A stretch of DNA of 64,000 nucleotides from Opitutaceae bacterium. Lineage in GTDB: Bacteria; Verrucomicrobiota; Verrucomicrobiia; Opitutales; Opitutaceae. The position numbers and the translations under genes are program-made. Within the stretch, counting starts at the first letter, position 1, and each line of letters begins with the position of its first letter. Shown piece after piece: positions 55,138-64,000 of this stretch. The DNA lies in contig JANQSC010000009.1 in NCBI GenBank assembly GCA_028284235.1, positions 1 through 64,000 of the forward strand, in the 5' to 3' direction. The notes below the pieces were generated by a model. It did not search any database, was not told the origin of the DNA, and saw only the letters and a program-made list of their open reading frames with translations.

Positions 55138-55162
55138 CGATATTTGAGACTCAGGTGATAAC
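55138..55162 (+). promoter_or_regulatory. Candidate operator upstream of TonB-dependent receptor
   Basis: A 25-nt stretch starting CGATATTTGA and ending GTGATAAC matches 20 of 25 positions, without gaps, with 62959-62983 upstream of the last sulfatase. In both cases GGCGGA follows within 15 bp and then a -10-like TATAGT or TAGTAT. The rest of the 324-bp gap before the receptor has no gene. Confidence 0.5.
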
Positions 55163-55296
55163 ACCTCTAAGGCGGATCGAGCTATAGTCGAGTCGATCCG
55201 TCGTTCGCCCCCTGGCGGCCGGCGTTCGTGACAACTACAAACCGGTCCTCCTTCAAGGGCCACACCCCTAACTCACCCACACAGACTAACTAAGCT

Positions 55297-58200
55297 ATGA
55301 ACATACGTATACCCGTATCGCTTTCCGCTATGGCGGCTTTGGCGATTGCCCCTTTCGCCTTGGGGCAAGACGATGACGACACTTCCAATGAAGTGTTCGA
55401 ACTGACGCCGTTCGAGGTCGATACTTCGAACGACCGCGGCTACCGCGCGACTAATACCTTGGCCGGCAGCCGGCTCAATTCGAGCCTCAAGGACATTCCC
55501 TCGTCGATATCGGTCTTTACCGATATTTTCATCGAGGACCTGGGAATCCAGAATATCGAGGAGCTCTCGAGCTACACCTCGAATATGACCATCGACTATG
55601 GCGAGGACCAAGTCGGCGGCGTGCTCACGGACCGCGACGGAACGACGGCCACGAGCGCCACGCAGAGAATTAACGTTCGGGGGATCGAAGCTACCCAGGG
55701 GCTCGACTTCTTCCGCAGCATAACGCCCAGCGACGGCTACCGCAATGGACGTTACGACTCGGCCCGGGGACCCAACAGTATCTTGTTCGGATTGAGCAAC
55801 GCCGGCGGTATCGTCAATGGCACCTCCATCGTTGCCAACACTAATCGCGACAGCGGGCGCGTACGTCTCCAAACGGAAAATACGGGCGGTTTCCGCGTGG
55901 ATTTCCGCTACAACAAGGTGCTCGTCGAGGACAAGCTCGCGATTGCTATCGCCGGAGTCGACCAGGAAGCCGAAGATTGGCAGGTCAACACCTACGACGA
56001 CATCGAGCGCATTTTCGGAACGCTCACTTACAAGGCGACCGAAAAGCTGACCTTGAAGGCCAACTACGAGTCGGGCACGCAGCGCAAGAGTAATCAAACA
56101 CGCGCTCCCGCCCTCGATTTCGGCGGCCCGCTCCTCTATGACTGGACGCGGTATCTCGAAGCCAATGGAGGCGACTTGAACACCTTGCTCGGCACTTCGG
56201 AGCTGACCGTGGCTGGCAACGGAAACGAAGGCAGTCGCTGGGTTCCAGCGGCGGAAGTATTTAATGGCGTCGTGCAGCGCAATACCAATCCGCGTACGCA
56301 AAACCGCCGCTACGTGTTCGCGACCAACGACCAAGTTCTTTACGAAGACGCGGGTCAGTGGGTGTATCGTGGATACGGCGACGCGCGGGCGGTCGCTCCG
56401 CCAGACGCGGACTGGGAGAATCTCGCGACCGGCAATGGTGGCCGTCCCCGCGTGAACATGCCTGACGTGCTGCCACGTACTTTGAATACGGACGGCACTG
56501 GTGCAAATAAGCAATGGGACTTCGAGAACTACACCTTTTTCGCGGACATGGCTGTCAACGAGAACTTCTATGTGAACCTCGCCCACAACTACCAGCGTAC
56601 CGACTTGACTGCCTACAACATCGGCGGGTTCGCCTTCCAGGTGAACGCCGACGCGAATCTGACGCGCGGATTGGATTTCTCTTTGAAGGAGTCTTGGGAA
56701 CGAGGCGATGAAACGCTGACCTTCGACGGCAGCGGCGGCGCCCGCAACCCGAACTTCGGACCCAACCCGTACGCGGGCCAGTGGTACTTGGAGTCGAACT
56801 GGCGCAATGACAGCTTGGATCAGGAGATCGAAGCGACGCGACTTTCCGCGTCCTACGAACTGCAAACCGAGAACTTCGGCGAGCACCGATTCGCTGCGAC
56901 GACGTCGCGGACTGAGGAGTTCTCCTACCGTACCAACAAGCAGCTCGGGTTCCTGGGCCGCCCCTTCAACACGCACTGGAACAACCCGGGCAATCGCGTG
57001 GAAGTTCGCACTTACTTCGACTTCGACGATCCCATCAACAATCCCGAGTCGTTCGCGGTGGGCAGTTGGGAAATCCTGCACGGCACCACGCACAATATCG
57101 ACGGCCAGGAGTTGGAGATCGGCTGGACGAACCGTATTCCTGGTTCCGGTAACCGCGCTGGTATTCAGAAAATCGATAGCAGCATGGTTGTGATGCAGAA
57201 CTTCTGGTTCAACCGGAGACTGGTCACGACCGCGGGGTATCGCCAAGACGAGAGCGACATCCTCCAGTACCGCAACGAGTGGTCGGGCAACCGGGATATT
57301 TCGGCGGAAATCCATACTCCGGAGGAGCTGCTCTACGGGCCCATGCCCGATTTTGATGTGCCCGAGCTGGGCAACAACTTCGCGTTCAAGAGCGACACCA
57401 AGACGGTCGGGGCCGTTTACAACATCAACGACAATATCGGTCTCGTCGCGAATCACTCTAGCAGTATCGGCTTCCCCGATTTCGTAAATCTCCTCATCCC
57501 GACGGCAGTCCCGACTCCGCCTTCCGAAGGCGAGGGGCTTGACTACGGCGTCCGCTTCAACTTCTTCGAGAACCGAATTGCGGGACGTCTCGTCTACTAC
57601 GAGACCGATGAAATTGGAAGACGCACCGGCTTGAACAACAACGGCCAGTACGATCGTCTCGTCAATCTCGCTCAGAATGTCGTCGCGGAAGGCATTATGA
57701 CGCAAGCGGAGTGGGACGCGCTCGACGCGCAAGAACTCTACACTCGCAATTGGAGTTCCGACCAGATCGACAAGCAGACTCGTGGTATCGAGCTCACGAT
57801 GCAGGGCAATATCACGGAAAACTGGCGCATGACCTTCAACGCGAGCAAGGTAGACCGTGTATCCACAAATGCCCGCAAAGGTATGGAAGCGCACTACGGT
57901 TTTCTGCCGGATCCAAACAGCCCGCTCGCGTGGGACCAAGTGATCAATCCGTTTGACGAAAACAACTACCTGGTCGATCCAGACGGTTTGGCTCCGGACG
58001 GCGTGTTCGCCCAGCTCGTTGGCCACCTGGATAGTCTGGTCGGAACGGGAATCGCGGGCGAAGCGACCCGCTGGGAAGACATCACCACGACTGGTTCAAA
58101 CACAGCTGGTTCCGACATGGAGATCGTCATCTTCAACTTGAACAACACCCGCAAGCTCGAGCACAAAGGATGGGGACTCCGTCCGTACCGCGCGAACTGG

Positions 58201-58569
58201 TGGAATGCCTACGACTTCACCGAAGGCCGCTTCAAGGGCCTGACCGTCGGCGCGGGCATCAGTTGGGAAGACAACATGATCATCGGCGAAGATGCTGAGA
58301 CCTTGGAGACCTACACGTCGCGCGAGCTCTGGAACACCGACGGCATGATTCGCTATCGCTGGGCCAATGGATTCGGTCCGTTCCAGACTCCGGTATCGAT
58401 CCAGCTCAACGTGAGCAACCTGCTGGATGACGACGACATTATTCCGGTTTCCCACCAGAACCGCGAAGGTCCGATCTACACCTACCCGTATGGTCGAGGC
58501 GAAGTCTACAGCCGCTACGATATTCCGCAGGGCCGCAGCTGGCGTTTGACCGCGACTTTCGACTTTTAA
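55297..58569 (+). CDS. TonB-dependent outer-membrane receptor
   Basis: A 1090-residue energy-coupled importer for oligosaccharides or similar large ligands. The signal peptide is about residues 1-24 (ending FALGQ). The mature start has EVFELTPFEVDTSNDRGYRATNT, the TonB-box-type lead common in Opitutia. The plug follows (LKDIPSSISVFTDIFIEDLG, RINVRGIE, GPNSILFGLSNAGGIVN), and a beta-barrel fills the rest, ending SWRLTATFDF with the C-terminal Phe needed for outer-membrane insertion. No SusD-like lipoprotein is nearby, as is usual outside Bacteroidota. A hybrid two-component regulator and a sulfatase follow, so a sulfated glycan fragment is a likely cargo. A terminator lies at 58615. Confidence 0.95.
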   Translation: MNIRIPVSLSAMAALAIAPFALGQDDDDTSNEVFELTPFEVDTSNDRGYRATNTLAGSRLNSSLKDIPSSISVFTDIFIEDLGIQNIEELSSYTSNMTIDYGEDQVGGVLTDRDGTTATSATQRINVRGIEATQGLDFFRSITPSDGYRNGRYDSARGPNSILFGLSNAGGIVNGTSIVANTNRDSGRVRLQTENTGGFRVDFRYNKVLVEDKLAIAIAGVDQEAEDWQVNTYDDIERIFGTLTYKATEKLTLKANYESGTQRKSNQTRAPALDFGGPLLYDWTRYLEANGGDLNTLLGTSELTVAGNGNEGSRWVPAAEVFNGVVQRNTNPRTQNRRYVFATNDQVLYEDAGQWVYRGYGDARAVAPPDADWENLATGNGGRPRVNMPDVLPRTLNTDGTGANKQWDFENYTFFADMAVNENFYVNLAHNYQRTDLTAYNIGGFAFQVNADANLTRGLDFSLKESWERGDETLTFDGSGGARNPNFGPNPYAGQWYLESNWRNDSLDQEIEATRLSASYELQTENFGEHRFAATTSRTEEFSYRTNKQLGFLGRPFNTHWNNPGNRVEVRTYFDFDDPINNPESFAVGSWEILHGTTHNIDGQELEIGWTNRIPGSGNRAGIQKIDSSMVVMQNFWFNRRLVTTAGYRQDESDILQYRNEWSGNRDISAEIHTPEELLYGPMPDFDVPELGNNFAFKSDTKTVGAVYNINDNIGLVANHSSSIGFPDFVNLLIPTAVPTPPSEGEGLDYGVRFNFFENRIAGRLVYYETDEIGRRTGLNNNGQYDRLVNLAQNVVAEGIMTQAEWDALDAQELYTRNWSSDQIDKQTRGIELTMQGNITENWRMTFNASKVDRVSTNARKGMEAHYGFLPDPNSPLAWDQVINPFDENNYLVDPDGLAPDGVFAQLVGHLDSLVGTGIAGEATRWEDITTTGSNTAGSDMEIVIFNLNNTRKLEHKGWGLRPYRANWWNAYDFTEGRFKGLTVGAGISWEDNMIIGEDAETLETYTSRELWNTDGMIRYRWANGFGPFQTPVSIQLNVSNLLDDDDIIPVSHQNREGPIYTYPYGRGEVYSRYDIPQGRSWRLTATFDF

Positions 58570-58614
58570 AGTCGCGAAACGAATTTGAGAACACTCTTCT
58601 CATCATAGCTAGGT

Positions 58615-58648
58615 GGATCGTCGCGCTCTGCGGCGATCCCCCTTTTTT
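58615..58648 (+). terminator. Rho-independent terminator after TonB-dependent receptor
   Basis: GGATCGTCGC (58615-58624) pairs with GCGGCGATCC (58630-58639) around GCTCT, with one G-T pair, followed by CCC and TTTTTT. Confidence 0.88.
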
Positions 58649-58702
58649 CGTAGGAACAGCGCGTAATCGCATGTTCGTGTATGTACAGGCTAAAACTCGT
58701 TA

Positions 58703-58786
58703 AAGGTAGGGCTCGACGGCCCGGCGAGCCGCGTTGGTTAGGTGTATCTCCAGATTATGCGGACGGCCCGGCGGTCCGTCCCTACC
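58703..58786. repeat. GGTAGGG-family palindromic repeat, head-to-head pair
   Basis: The left arm (58703-58730) begins AAGGTAGGGCTCG and forms a GGCTCG/CGAGCC hairpin; on the opposite strand it is identical to 21431-21458. The right arm (about 58760-58786) is an inverted relative ending CCGTCCCTACC. It fills the gap between the receptor's terminator and the regulator gene. Confidence 0.65.
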
Positions 58787-58871
58787 TGATTTTGAATTCG
58801 GACAGTCTTAGAGGTTTGCCAAAAGCCAGCGTTTGGAGATAGAGTCTTATCAATAGTGATCGATTTACCCC

Positions 58872-61800
58872 ATGAGATTTCTTGGATCAGCTATAATAGC
58901 CGCCGTATTGGCGATTGAAGGCGCGTTCGCGTCCTTTGAATACAAGCCGAACGAGGCTTCGATATTCAAGGAGAGCTGGCGTTGGACGGAGCTAGAAGCC
59001 TTGTCCCCTTATACGGTGCGTCAAGTCGCGGAAGCGGCCGATGGAACGCTGTGGTTCGCGGTGCACGGAGGGATAGTGAAATTCGACGGGTACATCGCCA
59101 CGCCGTACCGGTACGTCGATTTGGGTTGGGAGGACGCGAATACGCTTACGGTACTAGTCGCCGAAGACCAGTCGATCTACGCCGTGACGAATAAATACGC
59201 GGTGCGTTTGCGCGAGGGCGAGTGGCATAGTTACGAGGGGATTACGCGTCACTCGTCGTCGGGGAGCGCCATGGACGAGTCTGTGGACGGCAGTATATGG
59301 ATTGCTGGAATGAAAGGGCTGTATCGAATCGATGGAGACAATTCCATCCACATGGGAGAAACGTTTAACGCGGTCAACTCGATCATTATCGATCGGCAGA
59401 ATCGACTTTGGGTAGCGGACCATGCCACTGACAACGTACATCGCTACGCACTGGATGTCTCCGGAAACATTGTGGGACTGACCAAATCCTTCCCGACGCG
59501 GTTCAAGGGAACCGATCCGATTTCGAGTTTCCACGAGGGGTACTCGGGCAGGATGTGGATAACCGCCAGTTCGGACACGTCCGCGCTTCGTTATATCGAC
59601 GGGGACGAAGTGGTAACTGTTTTGCGGGACTGGGCCCAGTTTGGAGAGGTGAATCGATTGCTTTCCGAAAGCAAGGATGGAAGCGTTTGGCTGGCTACCT
59701 CTCGAACGCTCGGACACTTCGACGGTAAGAACTGGACCATGGAGCGCATGGACGATCGGGCGAACTGGTTCACCTTTCTCCATACGATCAACGATGAAGT
59801 ATTCATAACGGGAGGACACACGGACAAGGTATACGCGTTCGACTACTCCGATACGCGCTGGAAAAGCTATGTCGGACTGAACTTTGGATGCCAAGAGGCG
59901 GACGGGGCCACTTGGTTTCTGTCCGAGGACAAGCGTGTTGTCCGCAGAGGGCCAGACGGGGACAACTGGCAATCGTTCGGAGTGGAGGACGGATTGATCG
60001 ACGGTCCGAATGCTCTCAATACGAGCTCGGATGGACGTGTTTGGGCTTCGGGCAGTCACGAGGGCATGGCTGCGGTTTCCGTCTGGGATGGGAAGAATTG
60101 GAAACGGAATGTCCATTCTCGACTAGGAACGCTGATCAACCATGTATCGGTTTTTGAAGGACAAGGAGGCGGCTTGTATTTTGGAATGGGACTGGGCGGA
60201 GGCGTGCTGGAGGATTCGATGGGCGGATTGATTCGCTATGACTTGTCGAGCGAGGAACTTCGTTTCGACTATCTCGGTCCGCCGGCGTATCCGCGGTTTG
60301 TATTCGGAGTCGCGGAAACGAGCGATGGCGACCTCTGGATGGGCGGTCGTTCGCTTCATTTCAAGCCGAAGGACGGACCGGCGTCGCCGATGAAGCGTTT
60401 CCAGTCATTCGTCATCGACAATGTAGTGATCGATTCCGACGAGAACGTTTGGATCGGGGACTGGCGAGCGGGTATATCCCGTTTTGACGGTGCCAATTGG
60501 GAGCGCTTTTCGGTGTCCGAGGGGCGGGCTCGGAATGAACTGGTTTCCTTGTTGGCGGGGCGAAGACTCCCGGGCGTTTGGGCGGCGACGCAGAAGGGGA
60601 TTAGTCGATTCGACGGGCATTCCTGGAGCTCGCACACCCGGTTCACGGACTTGAAACTGCAGCGGGAAGGCGGGCGAATTTTGGAGTCCCGGAACGGGGA
60701 TTTGTGGATCAACTCGACGCCGCGATCATGGAATTTCAACGAAACTCTCGACCCGCTCGAGACGGATATCCAGTTCAAGACGATGCGCTACCACCCGGAC
60801 CAATCCCCGCCGGAAACGCGAATGGTGGCGTTTCAAGAGAAACTCCCGGAATCGGGCAATGCGTACTTCGAATGGTCGGGAGTGGACAAATGGTCGCGCA
60901 CTTGGAGCAACGACCTTTCTTATTCTTACCGTTTGAATGGAGGCGGCTGGTCGCCGTTTCAGGCGGCGAGCCAAGTTTCGATTCCGTCGTTGGCGTCGGG
61001 CGACCATCGATTGGAAGTACGGGCGCGGGATGCGGACTGGAATATTGATCCGACCCCCGCGGTGGCGACCTTTTCAGTCGTGCCATTCGTATGGAAACGC
61101 GGCTGGTTTGTGGCGACCGTGGGAGTGACGGTCGGACTCATTGTATTGCTCGCCTACCTACTTGTGCGGACGCGCGTTCGCCATTTGATAGCGATTGAGG
61201 AGTTCAAAATCGACTTCTTCACCAACATTTCGCACGAGTTGAGAACGCCTCTCGCGGTCATACTTGGCCCGCTGGAAAGCCTGTTGCGAAACGAGACGCG
61301 TTCGAAGGCGAAGGACAAGCTCGACATGGCCTACCGGAACGCCCGCAAAATGCAGGGTTTGGTCAACCAGTTGCTGGAGTTCCGGAAAGTCGAACTGGGA
61401 AAGCTGAAAATCGAACCGATCCGCTCGGACATCGTCTTGTTTCTAAAGGACGCGATCTACTCGCACGCGTCGCTGTGGGAAAAGAAACGGCAGCACTTCA
61501 GTCTCCACTGCGGCATCGAAAGCTCGTTGCGTTGCTTCGATCCCGCCAAACTGCAGCACATCGTCGGTAACCTGATTTCAAATGCGATCAAGTACACGCC
61601 CGACGGTGGCGAAATCGAAGTATCGATCGACATCGAGTCGCCCCGCTCGTCCAAAACGGTTGAATACAGTTTGCATCTTGAAGTTCTGGATACGGGCACT
61701 GGGATCGACCCGAGCCGGCACGAGTTGATTTTCAAGCCGTTCTACCGGGTTCACGACCAGGACAAAGAGCACGTGGGAACCGGTATTGGCCTAGCGTATA

Positions 61801-62831
61801 CGCACGAACTGGTCTCGCTCTGGGGCGGGAGTATTTCGGTGGAGAGCCCCGTCAAGCGCAACGGCAGCGCTCAATTGGGCGGAACGCGATTCCACGTGAC
61901 GCTTCCACTTTCCGAGGACGAGCAGGCGGCGACGGTGGATGTTACGGAAACGCTGTCAGGGGAGTTGCCCGAGGCGGAGGTTGCCCGAGAGGAAGCGGAT
62001 GCTGGAGTTGAGGAGAACGCGAGCGCCGATCGGTCGCGAGTGCTCATCGTTGAGGACAATTCGGATTCGAGGCATTTCCTCGAAACGGAATTGTCGGACA
62101 CTTACCGGGTTTTGACAGCTGAGGACGGGGAAAGCGGATTCGAAGTCGCTTTGAAACGGCTGCCAGACTTGATCGTGACCGACTTAATGATGCCCCGGGT
62201 GGATGGCTTGGAGATGTGCGGCCGTCTCAAGACGAATGCGGAAACGAGCCATATCCCGATTTTGATGCTCACCGCGCGGGTGTCGGACGAGTATCGCTTG
62301 AAGGGAATTGCCAACGGGGCGGACGACTATTTTGCCAAGCCGGTCAATTTGGCGGTGCTGCGGGCTCGCATCGAGAGCTTGCTCGAGTCGCGTCGACGAT
62401 TGCGCGAGCAGTTCACGCGTCAAATCATCGTGCAGCCGAAGGAGATCACGGTGACTTCGGCGGACGAGCGCATTTTGACCCGCGCCGTCGAGATCGTCGA
62501 GGAGCACATGCACGACGAGGATTTCGACATCGATCGATTTGCGGAGCTGATGGGTATGGCCCGGGCGTCGTTGTACCGTAAACTGAGCGCGATCGTCGGA
62601 CAGCCTCCGTTTAAATTCATCCGGTCCATTCGCTTGAAGCGGGCGGCGCAGCTGCTCGAGTCGGGCAGCTTGAATGTGAGCGAGACGATGGAATTGGTCG
62701 GGATTTCCGGGATCAGCTATTTCGGCAAGATTTTTCGGGACGAGTACGGCGTTTCGCCGTCGGAGTACCGGAAGCGTTTCGACAAAAGCGGGTCGGAGTC
62801 GGTCGGTTCGGCCGCGATGGAAAGCCACTAG
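58872..62831 (+). CDS. Hybrid two-component sensor kinase/response regulator with AraC domain (HTCS)
   Basis: A 1319-residue one-protein signalling system of the kind that controls polysaccharide-utilisation genes. After a signal peptide, residues about 30-640 are two-component regulator propeller blades (repeats such as DGTLWFAVHGGIVKFDG, DGSVWLATSRTLGHFDGKNW). A Y_Y_Y domain follows (about 665-735, YRLNGGGWSPF), then a membrane helix (about 745-768), HisKA with H788 in ISHELRTP, and HATPase (NLISNAIKYTPDGG, DTGTGID, GTGIGLAY). A receiver domain has D1104 in VTDLMMPRVDG, and an AraC-type HTH fills about 1200-1305 (GMARASLYRKL, ISYFGKIFRDEYGVSPSEYRKRF). It would sense a glycan in the periplasm and activate genes such as the flanking receptor and sulfatase. 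Confidence 0.95.
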   Translation: MRFLGSAIIAAVLAIEGAFASFEYKPNEASIFKESWRWTELEALSPYTVRQVAEAADGTLWFAVHGGIVKFDGYIATPYRYVDLGWEDANTLTVLVAEDQSIYAVTNKYAVRLREGEWHSYEGITRHSSSGSAMDESVDGSIWIAGMKGLYRIDGDNSIHMGETFNAVNSIIIDRQNRLWVADHATDNVHRYALDVSGNIVGLTKSFPTRFKGTDPISSFHEGYSGRMWITASSDTSALRYIDGDEVVTVLRDWAQFGEVNRLLSESKDGSVWLATSRTLGHFDGKNWTMERMDDRANWFTFLHTINDEVFITGGHTDKVYAFDYSDTRWKSYVGLNFGCQEADGATWFLSEDKRVVRRGPDGDNWQSFGVEDGLIDGPNALNTSSDGRVWASGSHEGMAAVSVWDGKNWKRNVHSRLGTLINHVSVFEGQGGGLYFGMGLGGGVLEDSMGGLIRYDLSSEELRFDYLGPPAYPRFVFGVAETSDGDLWMGGRSLHFKPKDGPASPMKRFQSFVIDNVVIDSDENVWIGDWRAGISRFDGANWERFSVSEGRARNELVSLLAGRRLPGVWAATQKGISRFDGHSWSSHTRFTDLKLQREGGRILESRNGDLWINSTPRSWNFNETLDPLETDIQFKTMRYHPDQSPPETRMVAFQEKLPESGNAYFEWSGVDKWSRTWSNDLSYSYRLNGGGWSPFQAASQVSIPSLASGDHRLEVRARDADWNIDPTPAVATFSVVPFVWKRGWFVATVGVTVGLIVLLAYLLVRTRVRHLIAIEEFKIDFFTNISHELRTPLAVILGPLESLLRNETRSKAKDKLDMAYRNARKMQGLVNQLLEFRKVELGKLKIEPIRSDIVLFLKDAIYSHASLWEKKRQHFSLHCGIESSLRCFDPAKLQHIVGNLISNAIKYTPDGGEIEVSIDIESPRSSKTVEYSLHLEVLDTGTGIDPSRHELIFKPFYRVHDQDKEHVGTGIGLAYTHELVSLWGGSISVESPVKRNGSAQLGGTRFHVTLPLSEDEQAATVDVTETLSGELPEAEVAREEADAGVEENASADRSRVLIVEDNSDSRHFLETELSDTYRVLTAEDGESGFEVALKRLPDLIVTDLMMPRVDGLEMCGRLKTNAETSHIPILMLTARVSDEYRLKGIANGADDYFAKPVNLAVLRARIESLLESRRRLREQFTRQIIVQPKEITVTSADERILTRAVEIVEEHMHDEDFDIDRFAELMGMARASLYRKLSAIVGQPPFKFIRSIRLKRAAQLLESGSLNVSETMELVGISGISYFGKIFRDEYGVSPSEYRKRFDKSGSESVGSAAMESH

Positions 62832-62958
62832 CGGGAAATCGTCGCGAACCTCGATGAAAAAATGGACTCCTGAGTTTCAAACCGACCCGCCCGCGGACCC
62901 TGTCTCCATTCGCAACCTACAGTGTAGCAAGAAGATGAACCATTGGGAACGTACGCGT

Positions 62959-62983
62959 CGATATTTGATACGTGAGTGATAAC
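62959..62983 (+). promoter_or_regulatory. Candidate operator upstream of the last sulfatase
   Basis: Partner of the motif at 55138-55162 (20 of 25 identical; CGATATTTGA at the start, GTGATAAC at the end). It ends 82 bp before the sulfatase ATG. ATGGCGGAATATCG and TAGTAT follow. Confidence 0.5.
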
Positions 62984-63065
62984 GGAATGGCGGAATATCG
63001 ACTAGTATGGGAACGCTGATTCGTTGGCTGATCCGAAATCAGAACGCGGGGCGACCCGACCCAAA

Positions 63066-64000
63066 ATGAATTTCAAGACGTTTTTCTTAGTTGTTGTAAG
63101 GTATATAATAGGCTGCTCGGCGGTGTTTGCCGCCGAGCAGCCGAATGTCGTATTCGTGATTTCAGACGATCAAGGGTACGGGGATCTGTCAGCGACCGGG
63201 AATCCGGTTTTAAAGACTCCGGGGATCGACGCCTTGTACGACGAGAGCGTTCGACTGACGGATTATCACGTGAGCCCAACCTGCTCGCCGACTCGAGGGG
63301 CGTTGATGAGCGGCCACTACTCGAATCGCGCGGGGACTTGGCACACGATCATGGGACGCTCCCTTCTGAAGGAAGGCGAAACGACGCTCGGCGAAGTGTT
63401 CGCCGACAACGGGTATGCTACCGGACTTTTCGGCAAGTGGCACTTGGGCGACAACTTTCCGTTTCGACCCGAGGACAGAGGGTTTCAGGAAGTCGTTCGC
63501 CACGGCGGCGGCGGAGTCGGTCAGACGCCTGACTTTTGGGACAACTCGTACTTCGACGACACGTACTTCCACAACGGCGTCCCCAAAAAGTACCAAGGGT
63601 TTTGCACGGATGTGTTTTTCGACGAAGCGATGCGATTCATTCGCGAAAGCGCCGCCCAGGAAAAGCCGTTTTTCGCGTTTGTATCCACGAATGCTCCTCA
63701 CGGCCCGTTTCATTGCCCGGACGAGTACTGGAAACCTTACTTGAAGAAAGGTGTTACCGAGCGGGAGGCGATCTTCTTCGGCATGATCGCTAACATCGAC
63801 GAGAACGTGGAGCGAATGCGAAAGGAACTCGACGAAATGGGAATCGCGGACAACACGATTTTCATTTTCACGACCGACAATGGCACTGCGTCGGGACAGG
63901 CCATTTACAACGCGGGGATGCGCGGCATTAAAGGCAGCCCTTATGACGGCGGCCATCGCGTGCCCTTCATCATGCACTGGCCTAATGGCGGATTGGATAC
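63066..64000 (+). CDS. Secreted sulfatase (Cys-type, CSPTR), truncated by the window end
   Basis: The first 311 codons of a type I sulfatase; the frame stays open to the last base. A signal peptide covers about residues 1-23 (ending SAVFAA). Metal ligands D34-D35 are in ISDDQGYGD, C73-S-P-T-R77 followed by GALMSG is the formylglycine site, and LFGKWHLGDN and TTDNGTASG complete the active site. HGGGGVGQTPDFWDNSYFDD is typical of arylsulfatase-type PVC enzymes. It lies 234 bp after the hybrid regulator gene and carries the motif shared with the TonB-dependent receptor, so the three are probably co-regulated. Confidence 0.93.
   Translation, partial: MNFKTFFLVVVRYIIGCSAVFAAEQPNVVFVISDDQGYGDLSATGNPVLKTPGIDALYDESVRLTDYHVSPTCSPTRGALMSGHYSNRAGTWHTIMGRSLLKEGETTLGEVFADNGYATGLFGKWHLGDNFPFRPEDRGFQEVVRHGGGGVGQTPDFWDNSYFDDTYFHNGVPKKYQGFCTDVFFDEAMRFIRESAAQEKPFFAFVSTNAPHGPFHCPDEYWKPYLKKGVTEREAIFFGMIANIDENVERMRKELDEMGIADNTIFIFTTDNGTASGQAIYNAGMRGIKGSPYDGGHRVPFIMHWPNGGLD

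Noticed and set aside
55273..58026. A 917-codon open frame on the - strand
   Set aside because: Antisense to the TonB-dependent receptor. High GC at third positions keeps the opposite strand open; the product has no domain and lacks a ribosome-binding site.

Overview
The window (about 64 kb, roughly 57% G+C by eye) looks like a chromosomal segment of a heterotrophic, probably marine, member of the Verrucomicrobiota (Opitutia, Puniceicoccales/Pelagicoccus-like). This is an inference from gene content: six Cys-type sulfatases, PVC-specific cytochrome-like modules (DUF1549/DUF1553 with DUF1501, DUF1592 with DUF1552, and a giant FG-GAP/dehydrogenase/CxxCH protein), an outer-membrane TonB-dependent receptor with the Opitutia-style mature N-terminus (ELTPFEVD) and no SusD partner, and a hybrid histidine kinase with a C-terminal AraC domain.

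Layout. 1-3.2 kb: housekeeping block with tRNA-Gly(GCC) and its terminator, a GlmU-like acyltransferase, trpS and an orphan cheB. 3.2-16.7 kb: an inverted-repeat element, a secreted S9 peptidase, four secreted sulfatases, the 1407-residue PVC protein, and a small AT-rich island with a zinc-ribbon gene. 17-24 kb: three tandem paralogues of a secreted family I do not recognise, a DASS anion transporter and an MscS channel. 24-28.9 kb: LpxR-like outer-membrane protein, a small membrane protein, a cysteine synthase behind a structured leader or ncRNA candidate, and a fifth sulfatase. 29-33 kb: sugar kinase-like phosphotransferase, RidA, membrane dipeptidase and convergent D-threonine aldolase-like enzyme, together suggesting D-amino acid/dipeptide salvage. 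33-37 kb: DUF1592/DUF1552 pair. 37-41 kb: lipoprotein, lipoprotein mutarotase, EF-hand protein, DUF3047 protein. 41.2-49.6 kb: a six-gene MoxR/DUF58/Bat operon in which every junction is a start-stop overlap, with BatD and BatE fused. 49.7-55 kb: Na/Pi cotransporter and the DUF1549/1553-DUF1501 pair. 55.3-64 kb: TonB-dependent receptor, hybrid two-component regulator and a sixth, truncated sulfatase.

The genes fit capture and desulfation of a sulfated polysaccharide: the receptor imports oligosaccharides, the hybrid kinase senses them, secreted sulfatases strip sulfate, and the DASS permease could move the released anion or organic acids. A 25-nt motif is shared by the regions upstream of the receptor and of the last sulfatase, flanking the regulator gene, and is the best candidate operator.

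The intergenic DNA is rich in short palindromic repeats: two dispersed families (one with 8-bp hairpins whose loops are mutually complementary, one beginning GGTAGGG), a 306-bp and a 217-bp inverted-repeat element, and an apparently over-represented 7-mer TGGATAC. All family and function calls come from reading motifs; no database search was run.
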